Source of the DNA: Arion vulgaris
Lineage: Eukaryota > Mollusca > Gastropoda > Stylommatophora > Arionidae
Length of the DNA: 64,000 nt
Assembly (NCBI GenBank): GCA_020796225.1
Contig: CM036765.1
Location: 34,686,066 to 34,750,065, forward strand
Direction of reading: 5' to 3'
Part shown: positions 54,576 to 64,000 of the stretch, piece by piece
How the letters are laid out: each line of letters begins with the position of its first letter
How positions within the stretch are numbered: the stretch's first letter is position 1
The notes under the pieces: generated by a model
Told to the model about the DNA's origin: nothing
Seen by the model: the letters and a program-made list of their open reading frames with translations, nothing else
Databases searched by the model: none
Position numbers and translations under genes: made by a program

Positions 54576-55078
54576 ATAGATTCCCAAACTTTTTCGGCCC
54601 ACCGCCCACTTTGCACAACATAAACTTTGTAACGCCCTCCACATTATAACAGTTTGCCAACGCCCCCACGTATATACATGCTCGATTTTCTCTTTGACAT
54701 AGAAAATTGATATATATTTCTGTCATACATGGTCAATTTTCAAATGATTATATGCATGAAATAGAAAATTGATATATATTTCTGTCATACATGGTCAATT
54801 TTCAAATGATTATATACATGAAATAGCAAAGTGATGAAAAAATGGATCGTGTAAAACGAGCATAAGATGAATTTAAATGCAGAATTCAAATTTTAAATGA
54901 TTATTCTATCGCAAAATCACGAAAATAATTTATTTCAAAATATTTATTATTAATTTCTTCTTTAAAGAGCCACCGACCCTAGTCGCCTGAACACCCCCAA
55001 TTTTATGAACCCACTATTGCCCCCTAGAACGTTTCAGCGCCCACTGGGAGGTGGTATCGCCCACTTTGGGAAACGCTG
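54576..55078. mobile_element. hAT-type element, 503 bp, with 8-bp TSD
   Basis: Exact 8-bp duplications ATGTAATA at 54568-54575 and 55079-55086. Ends CATAGATTCCCAAACTTT and, inward from the right, CAGCGTTTCCCAAAGTGG. Subterminal CGCCCACTTTG motifs occur near both ends in inverted orientation. It contains a 61-bp internal tandem duplication (GAAAATTGATATATATTTCT). No transposase ORF. Confidence 0.88.
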
Positions 55079-55179
55079 ATGTAATATATAGTAGATAAAC
55101 TCTATCCTACCTCTATTTGGATTTCATTATACAAAGATGAGCAACCAACAATTAACGTAAGAGAAATCTGAGAAGGTGT

Positions 55180-55376
55180 CTGAACGTGTCTCGCCCGTGT
55201 GGTGTCGGAGCGTAGTTAATCTAGCTATCCTAGTTAATAAAAAGCATCGCATAAATCAGATGTGCTGAGCTACTTGTATGTGTATAACTGGCACAACGTA
55301 CAATCGTTCTTAGGCTCAGATCACATACAAATCACACAGAGTAGTTAACAAGTGGTCGATATGGAGCGCTCGAAGA
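55180..55376 (+). mobile_element. SINE subfamily F, core deleted
   Basis: TCTCGCCCGTGTGGTGTCGG joined to TAATAAAAAGCATCGCATAA, then CAACGTACAATCGTTCTTAG and a 3' CGCTCGAAGAAGG. Confidence 0.7.
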
Positions 55377-55544
55377 AGGTTTCTTATATCATTAGCAACA
55401 GGCTGGCATGAGTCAGCTCTGACGGTATCCATATGACCAATCAAAGCTGATACCATGCTACAGTATAACTCCAGATGTGGAAATGTAAAGCGGATGTTGA
55501 TGTTTATAAACTCTTAGTTACCAGTCCCATGTGTATAAATTTGT

Positions 55545-55700
55545 CCTGTTGGATAATACGCAAACACTTCGGCCGAAATTCGGATGCGCATTCCAACATG
55601 CTGTGGGGCCCTAACAGGGGTACAATTTACTTACGTTCTCTGTGCAAGCTACATAGAACACAAAGAAGGGTTAACTTGGTTGATAAGAACGAAAGTTAAC
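55545..55700 (+). mobile_element. SINE-like, subfamily H
   Basis: CGGCCGAAATTCGGATGCGC, GGGCCCTAACAGGGGTAC, then AGGGTTAACTTGGTTGATAA. Reverse of 32046-32200. Confidence 0.55.
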
Positions 55701-56425
55701 AAAGAAATAAACAGTAGCAACAGGTAAACTGTCTAGGAACTTCAGAGCAGAAGCAGATAGACTAAAACTGAAACAGAAACCAAACTGAAATAGGAGACCA
55801 CAGAAAAGGCAAATATAGTTTCTCGTTGAACAACCTGAACATGGAATCATCAAAAGGCAGATCAAGAAAAAACTGATTGATGGAGTTATAGACATATTAA
55901 AACTTCACAATACCACAGCATATCAAGCGACCGAGCGTTCACTATCTCGGAAACTGATCATCAGTTAAACCTGCTACGCCTAATGGCAAAATAACAGTGA
56001 AGGACAAAAGAAAAGAAATATTGATGTATTACCAGTAACTGCTGGAGTCAAGATACAGATAATTTCAGAACATAACGATTGAATAGAAACACTATACTAT
56101 ACAATCTAAGCCAGCCGATTTAACGAATTATGATACAGTGGATACCATCTCATTGCAACATGTCTGGCACTGATAAGGCTGATATGTGAGCACACAGTCA
56201 AGAGATGGTGTGTGTACAACTACCTAAACTTGAAACAAACATAAAAAATGCAGAGCTCAAGAGGGTTGTCATATGAGAATGTAGGAAGAAATAGGAAACA
56301 GAACGTCCAGACCGCCAGATAAACGATGAATATTACAAGGTTCAACAAAGGAGGGCAAGATAAATATTGGAAATAGCTGGCAGAAAATAACAGCAAGAAA
56401 TATGATATCCCAATCAAAAGATAAG
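55701..56425. other. no gene seen
   Basis: A plus reading KRQIKKKLIDGVIDILKLHN suggests a decayed ORF, but no domain was recognised. Confidence 0.4.
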
Positions 56426-56685
56426 ACGCCCGAGTGGTTACCGGGGCCCAAATTTGGGGTGTAAAGAATAGAAGCACTGTTACCTGCCACACATGTCGTA
56501 AGAGGCGACTAAGGAGGTTTGGCTGAAATCTGATGCAGGTGTCCTAAACGTGTAGAAGTCTATGCGTTTAGGGGCCTACCAAACCAATGTGCAACGTATA
56601 CACGTTCTTGGCAAAGATCAAACATATCACAAAGAGTGATTAAAATTGGTCGTAAAGAATGAACACAAAGAAGAAGAAGGAAAAG
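56426..56685 (+). mobile_element. SINE subfamily G (best copy)
   Basis: CGCCCGAGTGGTTACCGGGG, CATGTCGTAAGAGGCGACTA, GTGTAGAAGTCTATGCGTTT, and a 3' ATCACAAAGAGTGATTAAAA ending in AAAGAAGAAGAAGG. Confidence 0.82.
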
Positions 56686-57180
56686 ATAAGCAAACGAGAG
56701 ACACCTGCTGAGACCACCAAAAAATGTAGATCAAAAGAAAAGATGTGAACATCTGATATACTGATTAAGGTACGTTTAGTAAACCTTTGGGCACTTCTGA
56801 TCCGATATACTGTCTCGATGTATTTATTACAATCATACAAAGGTAGTACAGGTTAATCCAGTTATACATTATAATATAAATTCGTTCCGGCAATCCTTGC
56901 AGCAACTGTGGCAAGGATTGTCACCCCTGAATAGGCTATTACAGCCACAAAAAATATGATTCAGAACAGAACATACTACGTGATGCAAAACATATCGTTA
57001 TTTGAGACAAAGAAGCTCATTATGATGATGATAAATTCGTTCGTAAGCGAAAAAAAAAAATGATGGAGTGTATGGGTTAGTTTGAGTAGGGTAATCCAAG
57101 CAATGAGTGCATAAATATGTGAGGGTTTGGGTGTTATTACTCATCTAGCGGTCAGAACTGTTGCAACAGAAAATATTGGG
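56686..57180. other. no gene seen
   Basis: No supported feature. Confidence 0.5.
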
Positions 57181-57189
57181 AGTTGGTTC

Positions 57190-57312
57190 CATTCTTAGCA
57201 TAACAATGATGCACTCTTACATTCTTAGAATAACAATGATGCACTCTTACATTCTTAGTCATAACAATGATGCACTCTTACATTCTTAGCATAACAATGA
57301 TGCACTCTTATC
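57190..57312. repeat. 30-bp repeat, 4 copies
   Basis: Unit TTCTTAGCATAACAATGATG, CACTCTTACA, with one-base variants. Confidence 0.93.
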
Positions 57313-57381
57313 GTGAGGAGATCAGCGTCTAGTATTTTAGGTCTTCTTCTTTCTTTTTTTTGGAGGGTGGGGGGTGGGGGG

Positions 57382-57830
57382 TCGTCTCTGTGGTGTAGAG
57401 GTTAGATGCTCGCCTCTCGTGCCAAAGGTAACGGGTTCGCTTCCACGTGGAGCCATCGGGATATTTTTCCAGAGATCTCTGATCTCAGTGTAGGTGAGAT
57501 CAAGATGCTAGTCCTATCGGAGACGGACGATAAAACGTAGGTCCCGTGTTCAATTTGAGCCCGTAAAAGTTGAACTCTTGGCAGTTCAAAATCGAGAAGA
57601 GCATGCTGGAAAGTTGCTGTCCGGGCAAAATTCATTAAGAAAAGATTTTTAATAAAATTCCTACAAAATATCTTTACCAACTTCAAAATTACATTGGAAC
57701 CCTCACCAGTGCTACAGAGTTGGTGCACTGCCGTTGATATCTTCCTGTGTAAGAAAGAGATCGGAGCACACATGGTTACTCACCGAAGTGCAATTTGGAT
57801 GGTTCTATCAATCAATAAGCCAGCAGGCGA
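57382..57830 (+). mobile_element. SINE family B (longest copy)
   Basis: Head GTCTCTGTGGTGTAGAGGTT, B-box ACGGGTTCGCTTCC, GATCTCAGTGTAGGTGAGAT, GACGGACGATAAAACGTAGG, and a 3' part AAGAGCATGCTGGAAAGTTG, GCACTGCCGTTGATATCTTC. The 3' part matches the complement of 63755-64000, so the unit is at least 400 bp. Confidence 0.8.
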
Positions 57831-58321
57831 TATACTAAGAAGAAGTAGAATAATATTTGACGTAAGAAAAGAACACGCATAAAAATGAGATCTCTAAACC
57901 GATTTTTTAAAATCTGATTTTCTAATATTTTTTTTTCGTCTTCATGTAAAACGTATATTACTTGTTCCCAATTTAATGCAAATAGATTTAGTAAACAAGG
58001 CTATTTGACAAATTGTTTGTAAACTTTAAAGACTTGTTTTGTGCAAACTCATTGGAATGCACTTTTTATTCACACTTTGGTGTATTAAAAATGTTCTTTT
58101 TAATGAACATTATTTGTTTACTTCATTATCTGTACATAAGTTCATGTCATTTGTCAAATATATAAGTTAAGCTGTAGCAGGATATAGCACACATACTGCA
58201 GCAACAGCCAATAGTGTTGTCAAATCGAGCTGACAAATTTATCAAAACTTGTGTATTCTCCGCAACTAGTTAATTACTTATTTTTTAAATGTTTGTTGGC
58301 CTACATGCTCTTATATAATAA
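57831..58321. other. AT-rich, no gene seen
   Basis: No supported feature. Confidence 0.55.
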
Positions 58322-58462
58322 AATTACATCTGTAGTCGGGGAAGGTCGGTCTGTATGACGGGGGACACTGATAATAAGGAAAGCGGGCCTGCACGCAAAA
58401 ATCAGTCACAAGCGCCATACCAAGACTACGCCTGAATTCATAGCGGGCGGGCGAAGAAGAAA
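58322..58462 (+). mobile_element. dispersed element E
   Basis: TACATCTGTAGTCGGGGAAG, CTGATAATAAGGAAAGCGGG, ACGCCTGAATTCATAGCGGG, and a 3' GCGAAGAAGAA. Confidence 0.7.
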
Positions 58463-58769
58463 TAACAAAAACACTTGTTCTTAGGTTGAAAGTTGCATAT
58501 ATCTGCTTAGATATTCTCTACATAAAATAAAAGACAATTATATAAACATAGTCATACAAGAAGCGGCGTGCGTGCAGCAAGTAATATGATTAACAACCTA
58601 TTTTTCGCGTGTGTTTGTTCTTTCTTTCTTGGTTATAGACAATGGAATGATGCCATGACCTACTCTAGATAAAATGTATAGTTTATAGAGTAGATCGTGG
58701 AATGACGTGAAGATTAAGATCACGACGACGTGCGTGTTTATGTTGGTGAATCCAAAGTAAATATAGTGT
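58463..58769. other. no gene seen
   Basis: No supported feature. Confidence 0.5.
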
Positions 58770-59165
58770 TACACTGCAACTTTATGTGATACTGTATGTT
58801 ACATTAGGAATCTCTGCGGCGTAGCGGTTAGGTGCTGGTCTCTCGTGTTAAAGGTACAAGTTTAATACGTGTTACACTGTAACTTTATGTGATACTGTAT
58901 GTTATATTAGGTATCTCTGTGGCGTAGAGATTAGGTGCTGGTCTCTCAGTGTTATAAGGTACCGAGTTCTCTGCGTCTCCTCGTTGGAGTCATCTGGATA
59001 TTTTTCCAGAGATTCCCGATCTCAGTGTAGGTGAGATCGAGTCCCTAGTCCTATCGGCGACGGACGATAAAACGTAGGTCCCGTGTTCAATTTGAGCAGG
59101 TAAAATAACTCTTGGCAGTTCAAAACCAGTTCACACACCATATTCCCCAACACATTAATGGTATA
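58770..59165 (+). mobile_element. SINE family B with tandemly duplicated head and flank
   Basis: Flank GTGTTACACTGCAACTTTAT plus head GAATCTCTGCGGCGTAGCGG occurs at 58770-58870 and again at about 58877-58960. Only the second copy continues into the body (TTCCAGAGATTCCCGATCTC, GACGGACGATAAAACGTAGG). Confidence 0.8.
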
Positions 59166-59221
59166 GGAATGGGTTCTTTACTGAACATTTTTATTTCTTA
59201 ATTAACGTACTTTAACGATGT

Positions 59222-59665
59222 GATCTAGGTTATAACGACTAGTTGACTAACGACTAAGAGGTTGACTAACGACTAAGAAGTTGACTAACGACTAAGAGGT
59301 TGACTAACGACTAAGAGGTTGACTAACATTAAGAGGTTGACTAACGACTAAGAGGTTTACTAACGACTAAGAGGTTGACTAACGACTAAGAGGTCTGACT
59401 AACATTAAGAGGTTGACTAACGACTAAGAGGTTCACTAACGATTAAGAGGTTGACTAACGACTAAGAGGTTGACTAACGACTAAGAGGTTGAGTAACGAC
59501 TAAGAGGTTCACTAACGACTAAGAGGATCACTAACGACTAAGAGGTTGACTACAACTAAGAGTTCACTAACGACTAAGAGGTTCACTAACGACGGGTTCA
59601 CTAACGACTAAGAGGTTGACTAACAACTAAGAGGTTGACTAACAACTATGAGGTTCACTAACAAC
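59222..59665. repeat. 19-bp minisatellite, about 23 copies
   Basis: Unit GGTTGACTAACGACTAAGA with TTCAC and AACATTAAGA variants. It is bracketed by SINE sequences on both sides. Confidence 0.95.
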
Positions 59666-59825
59666 TAAGGGGGTCACCGATATCGAAGTTGTTAATACAC
59701 TGCGCTAGTGACTAAGTGCCGTGGAAAGGTCGGGGTTCGAGACAAGTTTTGTAAACAAAATTCTCGGTGTACACCGGTACTCGGCTCGACTACATGAGAC
59801 CCTGATCATTTACTTGTGGATCTAA
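59666..59825 (+). mobile_element. tRNA-headed SINE-like sequence
   Basis: GGGGGTCACCGATATCGAAG (A-box-like) and GGTCGGGGTTCGAGACAAG (B-box). The rest is not matched elsewhere in the window. Confidence 0.5.
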
Positions 59826-59827
59826 AT

Positions 59828-59955
59828 TACAAGTACCTCTGAAGTCAGAGTTCATATGAATTGCAAGGGGATCTCATGATAAGGAAAACAAACCATCCCG
59901 CAAAAATCAGTTAGACTACGCCTGAATTCATAGCCGTTGAACAAAAAATAAAATA
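59828..59955 (+). mobile_element. dispersed element E
   Basis: TACCTCTGAAGTCAGAGTTC, GATAAGGAAAACA, ACGCCTGAATTCATAGCCG, then an A-rich end. The 26-bp array starts at that end. Confidence 0.65.
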
Positions 59956-59957
59956 AA

Positions 59958-62900
59958 AAACTAGCAACTATGGTAGATCAACTCATCTAGCAACTATGGT
60001 AGATCAACTCATCTAGCAACTATGGTAGATCAACTCATCTAGCAACTATGGTGACAACTCATCTAGCAACTATGGTAGACCAACTCATCTAGCAACTATG
60101 GTAGATCCCAAATCATCTAGCAACTATGGTAGATCAACTCATCTAGCAACTATGGTAGATCAACTCATCTAGCAACTATGGTAGACCAACTCATCTAGCA
60201 ACTATGGTAGACCAACTCATCTAGCAACTATGGTAGATCAACTCATCTAGCAACTATGGTAGATCAACTCATCTAGCAACTATGGTAGATCAACTCATCT
60301 AGCAACTATGGTAGATCAACTCATCTAGCAACTATGGTAGATCAACTCATCTAGCAACTATGGTAGATCAACTCATCTAGCAACTATGGTAGATCAACTC
60401 ATCTAGCAACTATGGTAGACCAACTCATCTAGCAACTATGGTAGAACAACTCATCTAGCAACTATGGTAGATCAACTCATCTAGCAACTATGGTAGACCA
60501 ACTCATCTAGCAACTATGGTAGAACAACTCATCTAGCAACTATGGTAGAACAACTCATCTAGCAACTATGGTAGATCAACTCATCTAGCAACTATGGTAG
60601 AACAACTCATCTAGCAACTATGGTAGAACAACTCATCTAGCAACTATGGTAGACCAACTCATCTAGCAACTATGGTAGATCAACTCATCTAGCAACTATG
60701 GTAGATCAACTCATCTAGTAACTATGGTAGAACAACTCATCTAGCAACTATGGTAGACCAACTCATCTAGCAACTATGGTAGATCAACTCATCTAGCAAC
60801 TATGGTAGATCCAACTCATCTAGCAACTATGGTAGAACAACTCATCTAGCAACTATGGTAGACCAACTCATCTAGCAACTATGGTAGACCAACTCATCTA
60901 GCAACTATGGTAGACCAACTCATCTAGCAACTATGGTAGATCAACTCATCTAGCAACTATGGTAGACCAACTCATCTAGCAACTATGGTATACCAACTCA
61001 TCTAGCAACTATGGTAGATCAACTCATCTAGCAACTATGGTAGATCAACTCATCTAGCAACTATGGTAGAACAACTCATCTAGCAACTATGGTAGACCCA
61101 ACTCATCTAGCAACTATGGTAGATCCAACTCATCTAGCAACTATGTAGATCAATCATCTAGCAACTATGGTAGATCAACTCATCTAGCAACTATGGTAGA
61201 CCAACTCAACTAGCAACTATGGTAGACCAACTCATCTAGCAACTATGGTAGACCAACTCATCTAGCAACTATGGTAGACCAACTCATCTAGCAACTATGG
61301 TAGACCAACTCATCTAGCAACTATGGTAGAACAACTCATCTAGAAACTATGGTAGACCACTCATCTAGCAACATGGTAGATCAACTCATCTAGCAACTAT
61401 GGTAGATCAAATCATCTAGCAACTATGGTAGATCAACTCATCTAGCAACTATGGTAGATCAACTCATCTAGCAACTATGGTAGATCAACTCATCTAGCAA
61501 CTATGGTAGAACAACTCATCTAGCAACTATGGTAGACCCAACTCATCTAGCAACTATGGTAGACCAACTCATCTAGCAACTATGGTAGAACAACTCATCT
61601 AGCAACTATGGTAGACCAACTCATCTAGCAACTATGGTAGATCAACTCATCTAGTAACTATGGTAGAACAACTCATCTAGCAACTATGGTAGATCAACTC
61701 ATCTAGCAACTATGGTAGATCAACTCATCTAGCAACTATGGTAGATCAACTCATCTAGCAACTATGGTAGATCAACTCATCTAGCAACTATGGTAGAACT
61801 CATCTAGCAACTATGGTAGAACAACTCATCTAGCAACTATGGTAGACCAACTCATCTAGCAACTATGATAGATCAACTCATCTAGCAACTAGTGGTATAT
61901 CAACTCATCTAGTAACTTGTAGAACAACTCATCTAGCAACATGTAGACCAATATCTACTATATGGTAGACCAACTCATCTAGCAATATAGGTAAATCAAC
62001 TCATCCCCAGCAACTATGGTAGATCAACTCATCTAGCAACTATGGTAAGACCAAATCATCTAGAACTAGGGAGACCAAGCTCATCTAGAATTGGTAGATC
62101 AACTCATCTAGCAACTATGGTAGATCAAGCTCATCTAGCAACTATGGAAGACCAAGTATTAGCAACTTGGTAATCACTCATCTAGCAATATGGTAGATCA
62201 CTCATCTACACTATGGTAGAACAACTCATCATAGCAACTATAGTAGACCACTCATCTAGCAACTATGTGTAATCAACTCATCTAGCAACTAGTAAGATAA
62301 TCAGACTCATCCTGAACATAACTATGGTAATCAACTCATCTAGCAACTATGGTAGACCAACTCAACTAGCAACTATGGTAGACCAACTCATCTAGCAAGA
62401 TGGTAGACCAGACTCATCTAGCAACTAGGTAGGGCCACTCATCTAGCAACTTGGTGAGAACCAACTCAATCTTTGCAACTAGATAGAACAACTCATCTAG
62501 CAACTATGGTAGACCCACTCATCTAGCAACTATGGTAGATCAACTCATCTAAGAACTATGGCTAGATCACTCATCTAGCAACTATGTTAGAATCACTCAT
62601 CTAGCAACATGGTAATCAACTCATCTAGCAACTATGGTCAACAACTCATTAGCAACTATGGAGAACAACTCATCAGCAACTATGGTGATCAAGCTCATCT
62701 AGCAACTATAGTAGACCAACTCATCTAGCAACTATGGAGAAAAACCTAACTATCTAGCAACTATGGTATGACAATTCATCTAGCAACTATGGTGAACCAA
62801 CTCATCTAGCAACTATGAGCAGACTATCTAGCAAATAGACAACTCATCTAGTAACCCAGGAGAACAACTCATCAGCAACTATGGTGAGAACAACTCATCC

Positions 62901-63002
62901 TAGAAAACTATGGTAGATCAGACTCATCTTTGCAACTAGGTAATCAACTCATCAGCAACTATGGTGATCAACTCATCTAGCAACTATGGTAGATCAACTC
63001 AT
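59958..63002. repeat. 26-bp minisatellite, 3.0 kb, about 116 units
   Basis: Unit ATCTAGCAACTATGGTAGAT, CAACTC, with GACCA, GAACA and GATCC variants. It is very uniform to about 61.87 kb, then dense in single-base gains and losses until the last two clean units near 62.97 kb. ATCTA and TAGAT within a unit form short inverted arms. Confidence 0.97.
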
Positions 63003-63754
63003 TTATACATGAATAGTGATATTAACAAATACATCTTGGCATACCTGTGCTTTACAGGAAACAGATCAAAGGTTTACCTTACATATAATAGCATCATATG
63101 TAGACTGTCAGTATCTTTATGTGCTCATAAAAAGCGCAAAATGAAAACACGGCATATATTGCCAAGGAAACATTAAACAAACACAGTACACTCATGCACA
63201 GAAATGTATTTTAAAACATAAAAGTTCATGAAAAAAACCATGGCATTAATTGTCGAGTAAACACTACAAAAAATCCAGTACACACAAGCACAGAAGTACA
63301 TTTTCAATAACCTCAATTTTTTTTAAAAACCTACTTCTTAAAGAAGTTTGAACACTTCTATGTTTAGATTTCATGAAAAGACAATATTATTCAGTTCTTT
63401 CTTTGTTTAATGCTTTACTATCCACACAAAAGTGATCGGCATGTTTTAGATACTTGATGTTCATTTTGTTTGAGTCCTAGTGTCATAGAACATATATTAA
63501 GATGCTGGGTCACCATATTAGGCAGCCATAAGACAACGTGTAATCAAGACATTCCTTCAATAGAAAACTACCAGCAAGCAAACATTGGCACCAATCCTGA
63601 AACGATAGACTAATACTATCCAACTGTTGCTATCCAAGTCTATACATGCGCGTCAGTTATCAAAGCAAAAACCTGCGCTGACTGTGGTGTTCACTTGAAA
63701 TGTCCAGATGGGAATACCTATGATCAATTGACAGATAGATAGGATCATCATCAT
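63003..63754. other. no gene seen
   Basis: A/T-rich. ACAGTACACTCATGCACAGA and CAGTACACACAAGCACAGAA suggest an old roughly 100-bp duplication at 63120-63300. Confidence 0.5.
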
Positions 63755-64000
63755 TGCACTTCGGTGAGTAACCATGTATACTCCAATCTCTTTCTTACAC
63801 AGGAAGATCTCAGCGGTAGTACATAAACTGTAGCACCGGCGAGGGTCCCAGGTGTAATTAAGAAGACGATATAATAATTGGTAGAATTTTATTTTTAAAA
63901 TCTTTCTAATGAATTTTGCTTGGGGAATGGCTTTAACGCCTGCTCTTCTCAATTTTGAACAGTCAATTGTTTTTTTACGTGCTCAGCTTGAACACGGTAT
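63755..64000 (-). mobile_element. SINE family B, 3' part (cut by window end)
   Basis: Plus strand AATCTCTTTCTTACACAGGA, then TGCTCTTCTCAATTTTGAAC and GTGCTCAGCTTGAACACGG. The head would lie beyond the window. Confidence 0.7.

Noticed and set aside
55671..56492. Hydrophobic minus-strand ORFs of 73-90 codons
   Set aside because: No conserved motifs; one overlaps a SINE, and composition explains the hydrophobicity.
59958..63002. CRISPR-like array
   Set aside because: Units are contiguous with no unique spacers, and the window is eukaryotic.

Overview
The window is eukaryotic and animal-like. It has widely spaced short exons with GT-AG introns, many 3' fragments of non-LTR retrotransposons (LINEs), several tRNA-headed SINE families, hAT, piggyBac and TTAA-targeting DNA transposon remnants, and very long minisatellites. 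The gene and repeat mix fits a lophotrochozoan, probably a mollusc; that is an inference, and nothing here fixes the species. By length, about 29% of the window is tandem repeat arrays.

Two host genes can be supported. (1) Minus strand, 27697 down to 11793: the 3' part of a Tudor-domain protein resembling the C-terminal third of TDRD7 (germ-granule/piRNA family). Six exons were assembled by eye, and all five junction phases agree. The 5' part was not found. (2) Plus strand, 35306-38721: a complete two-exon rhodopsin-like GPCR of 445 residues, related to the lysophospholipid-type receptors but lacking most class A switch residues. Protein-coding pseudogenes are a piggyBac transposase (about 8.1-8.8 kb, minus), a THAP-domain gene (41.7-42.2 kb, minus) and a possible hAT transposase C-terminus (39.5-39.8 kb, minus).

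Layout. 0-11.7 kb: repeats only (26-bp, 27-bp and roughly 40-bp minisatellites, a hAT MITE, a piggyBac remnant carrying a LINE insertion, a 420-bp TA tract, and an array built on a SINE head). 11.8-27.7 kb: the Tudor gene, whose introns hold LINE and SINE copies, a TTAA foldback element inside a LINE, and a 4.2-kb, 27-bp minisatellite that starts about 25 bp from a splice acceptor. 28-35 kb: SINEs, LINE pieces, and a 1.8-kb, 33-bp array that shares sequence with a SINE head. 35.3-38.7 kb: the GPCR. 38.8-48.3 kb: LINE ends, the THAP pseudogene and nested SINE/LINE insertions. 48.4-53.1 kb: a 40-bp array that is open for more than 1000 codons but is not a credible gene. 53-60 kb: SINEs, a hAT element and a 19-bp array. 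60-63 kb: a 26-bp array. 63-64 kb: a SINE end.

No operons, rRNA, functional tRNA or CRISPR were seen. The themes that stand out are minisatellites that begin exactly at SINE ends, a modular SINE superfamily sharing a core and a (GAA)n tail with local LINEs, cleanly datable nested insertions, and a GPCR with an unusual set of lost motifs. All repeat boundaries were read by eye and may be off by a few bases, or by tens of bases for diverged copies.
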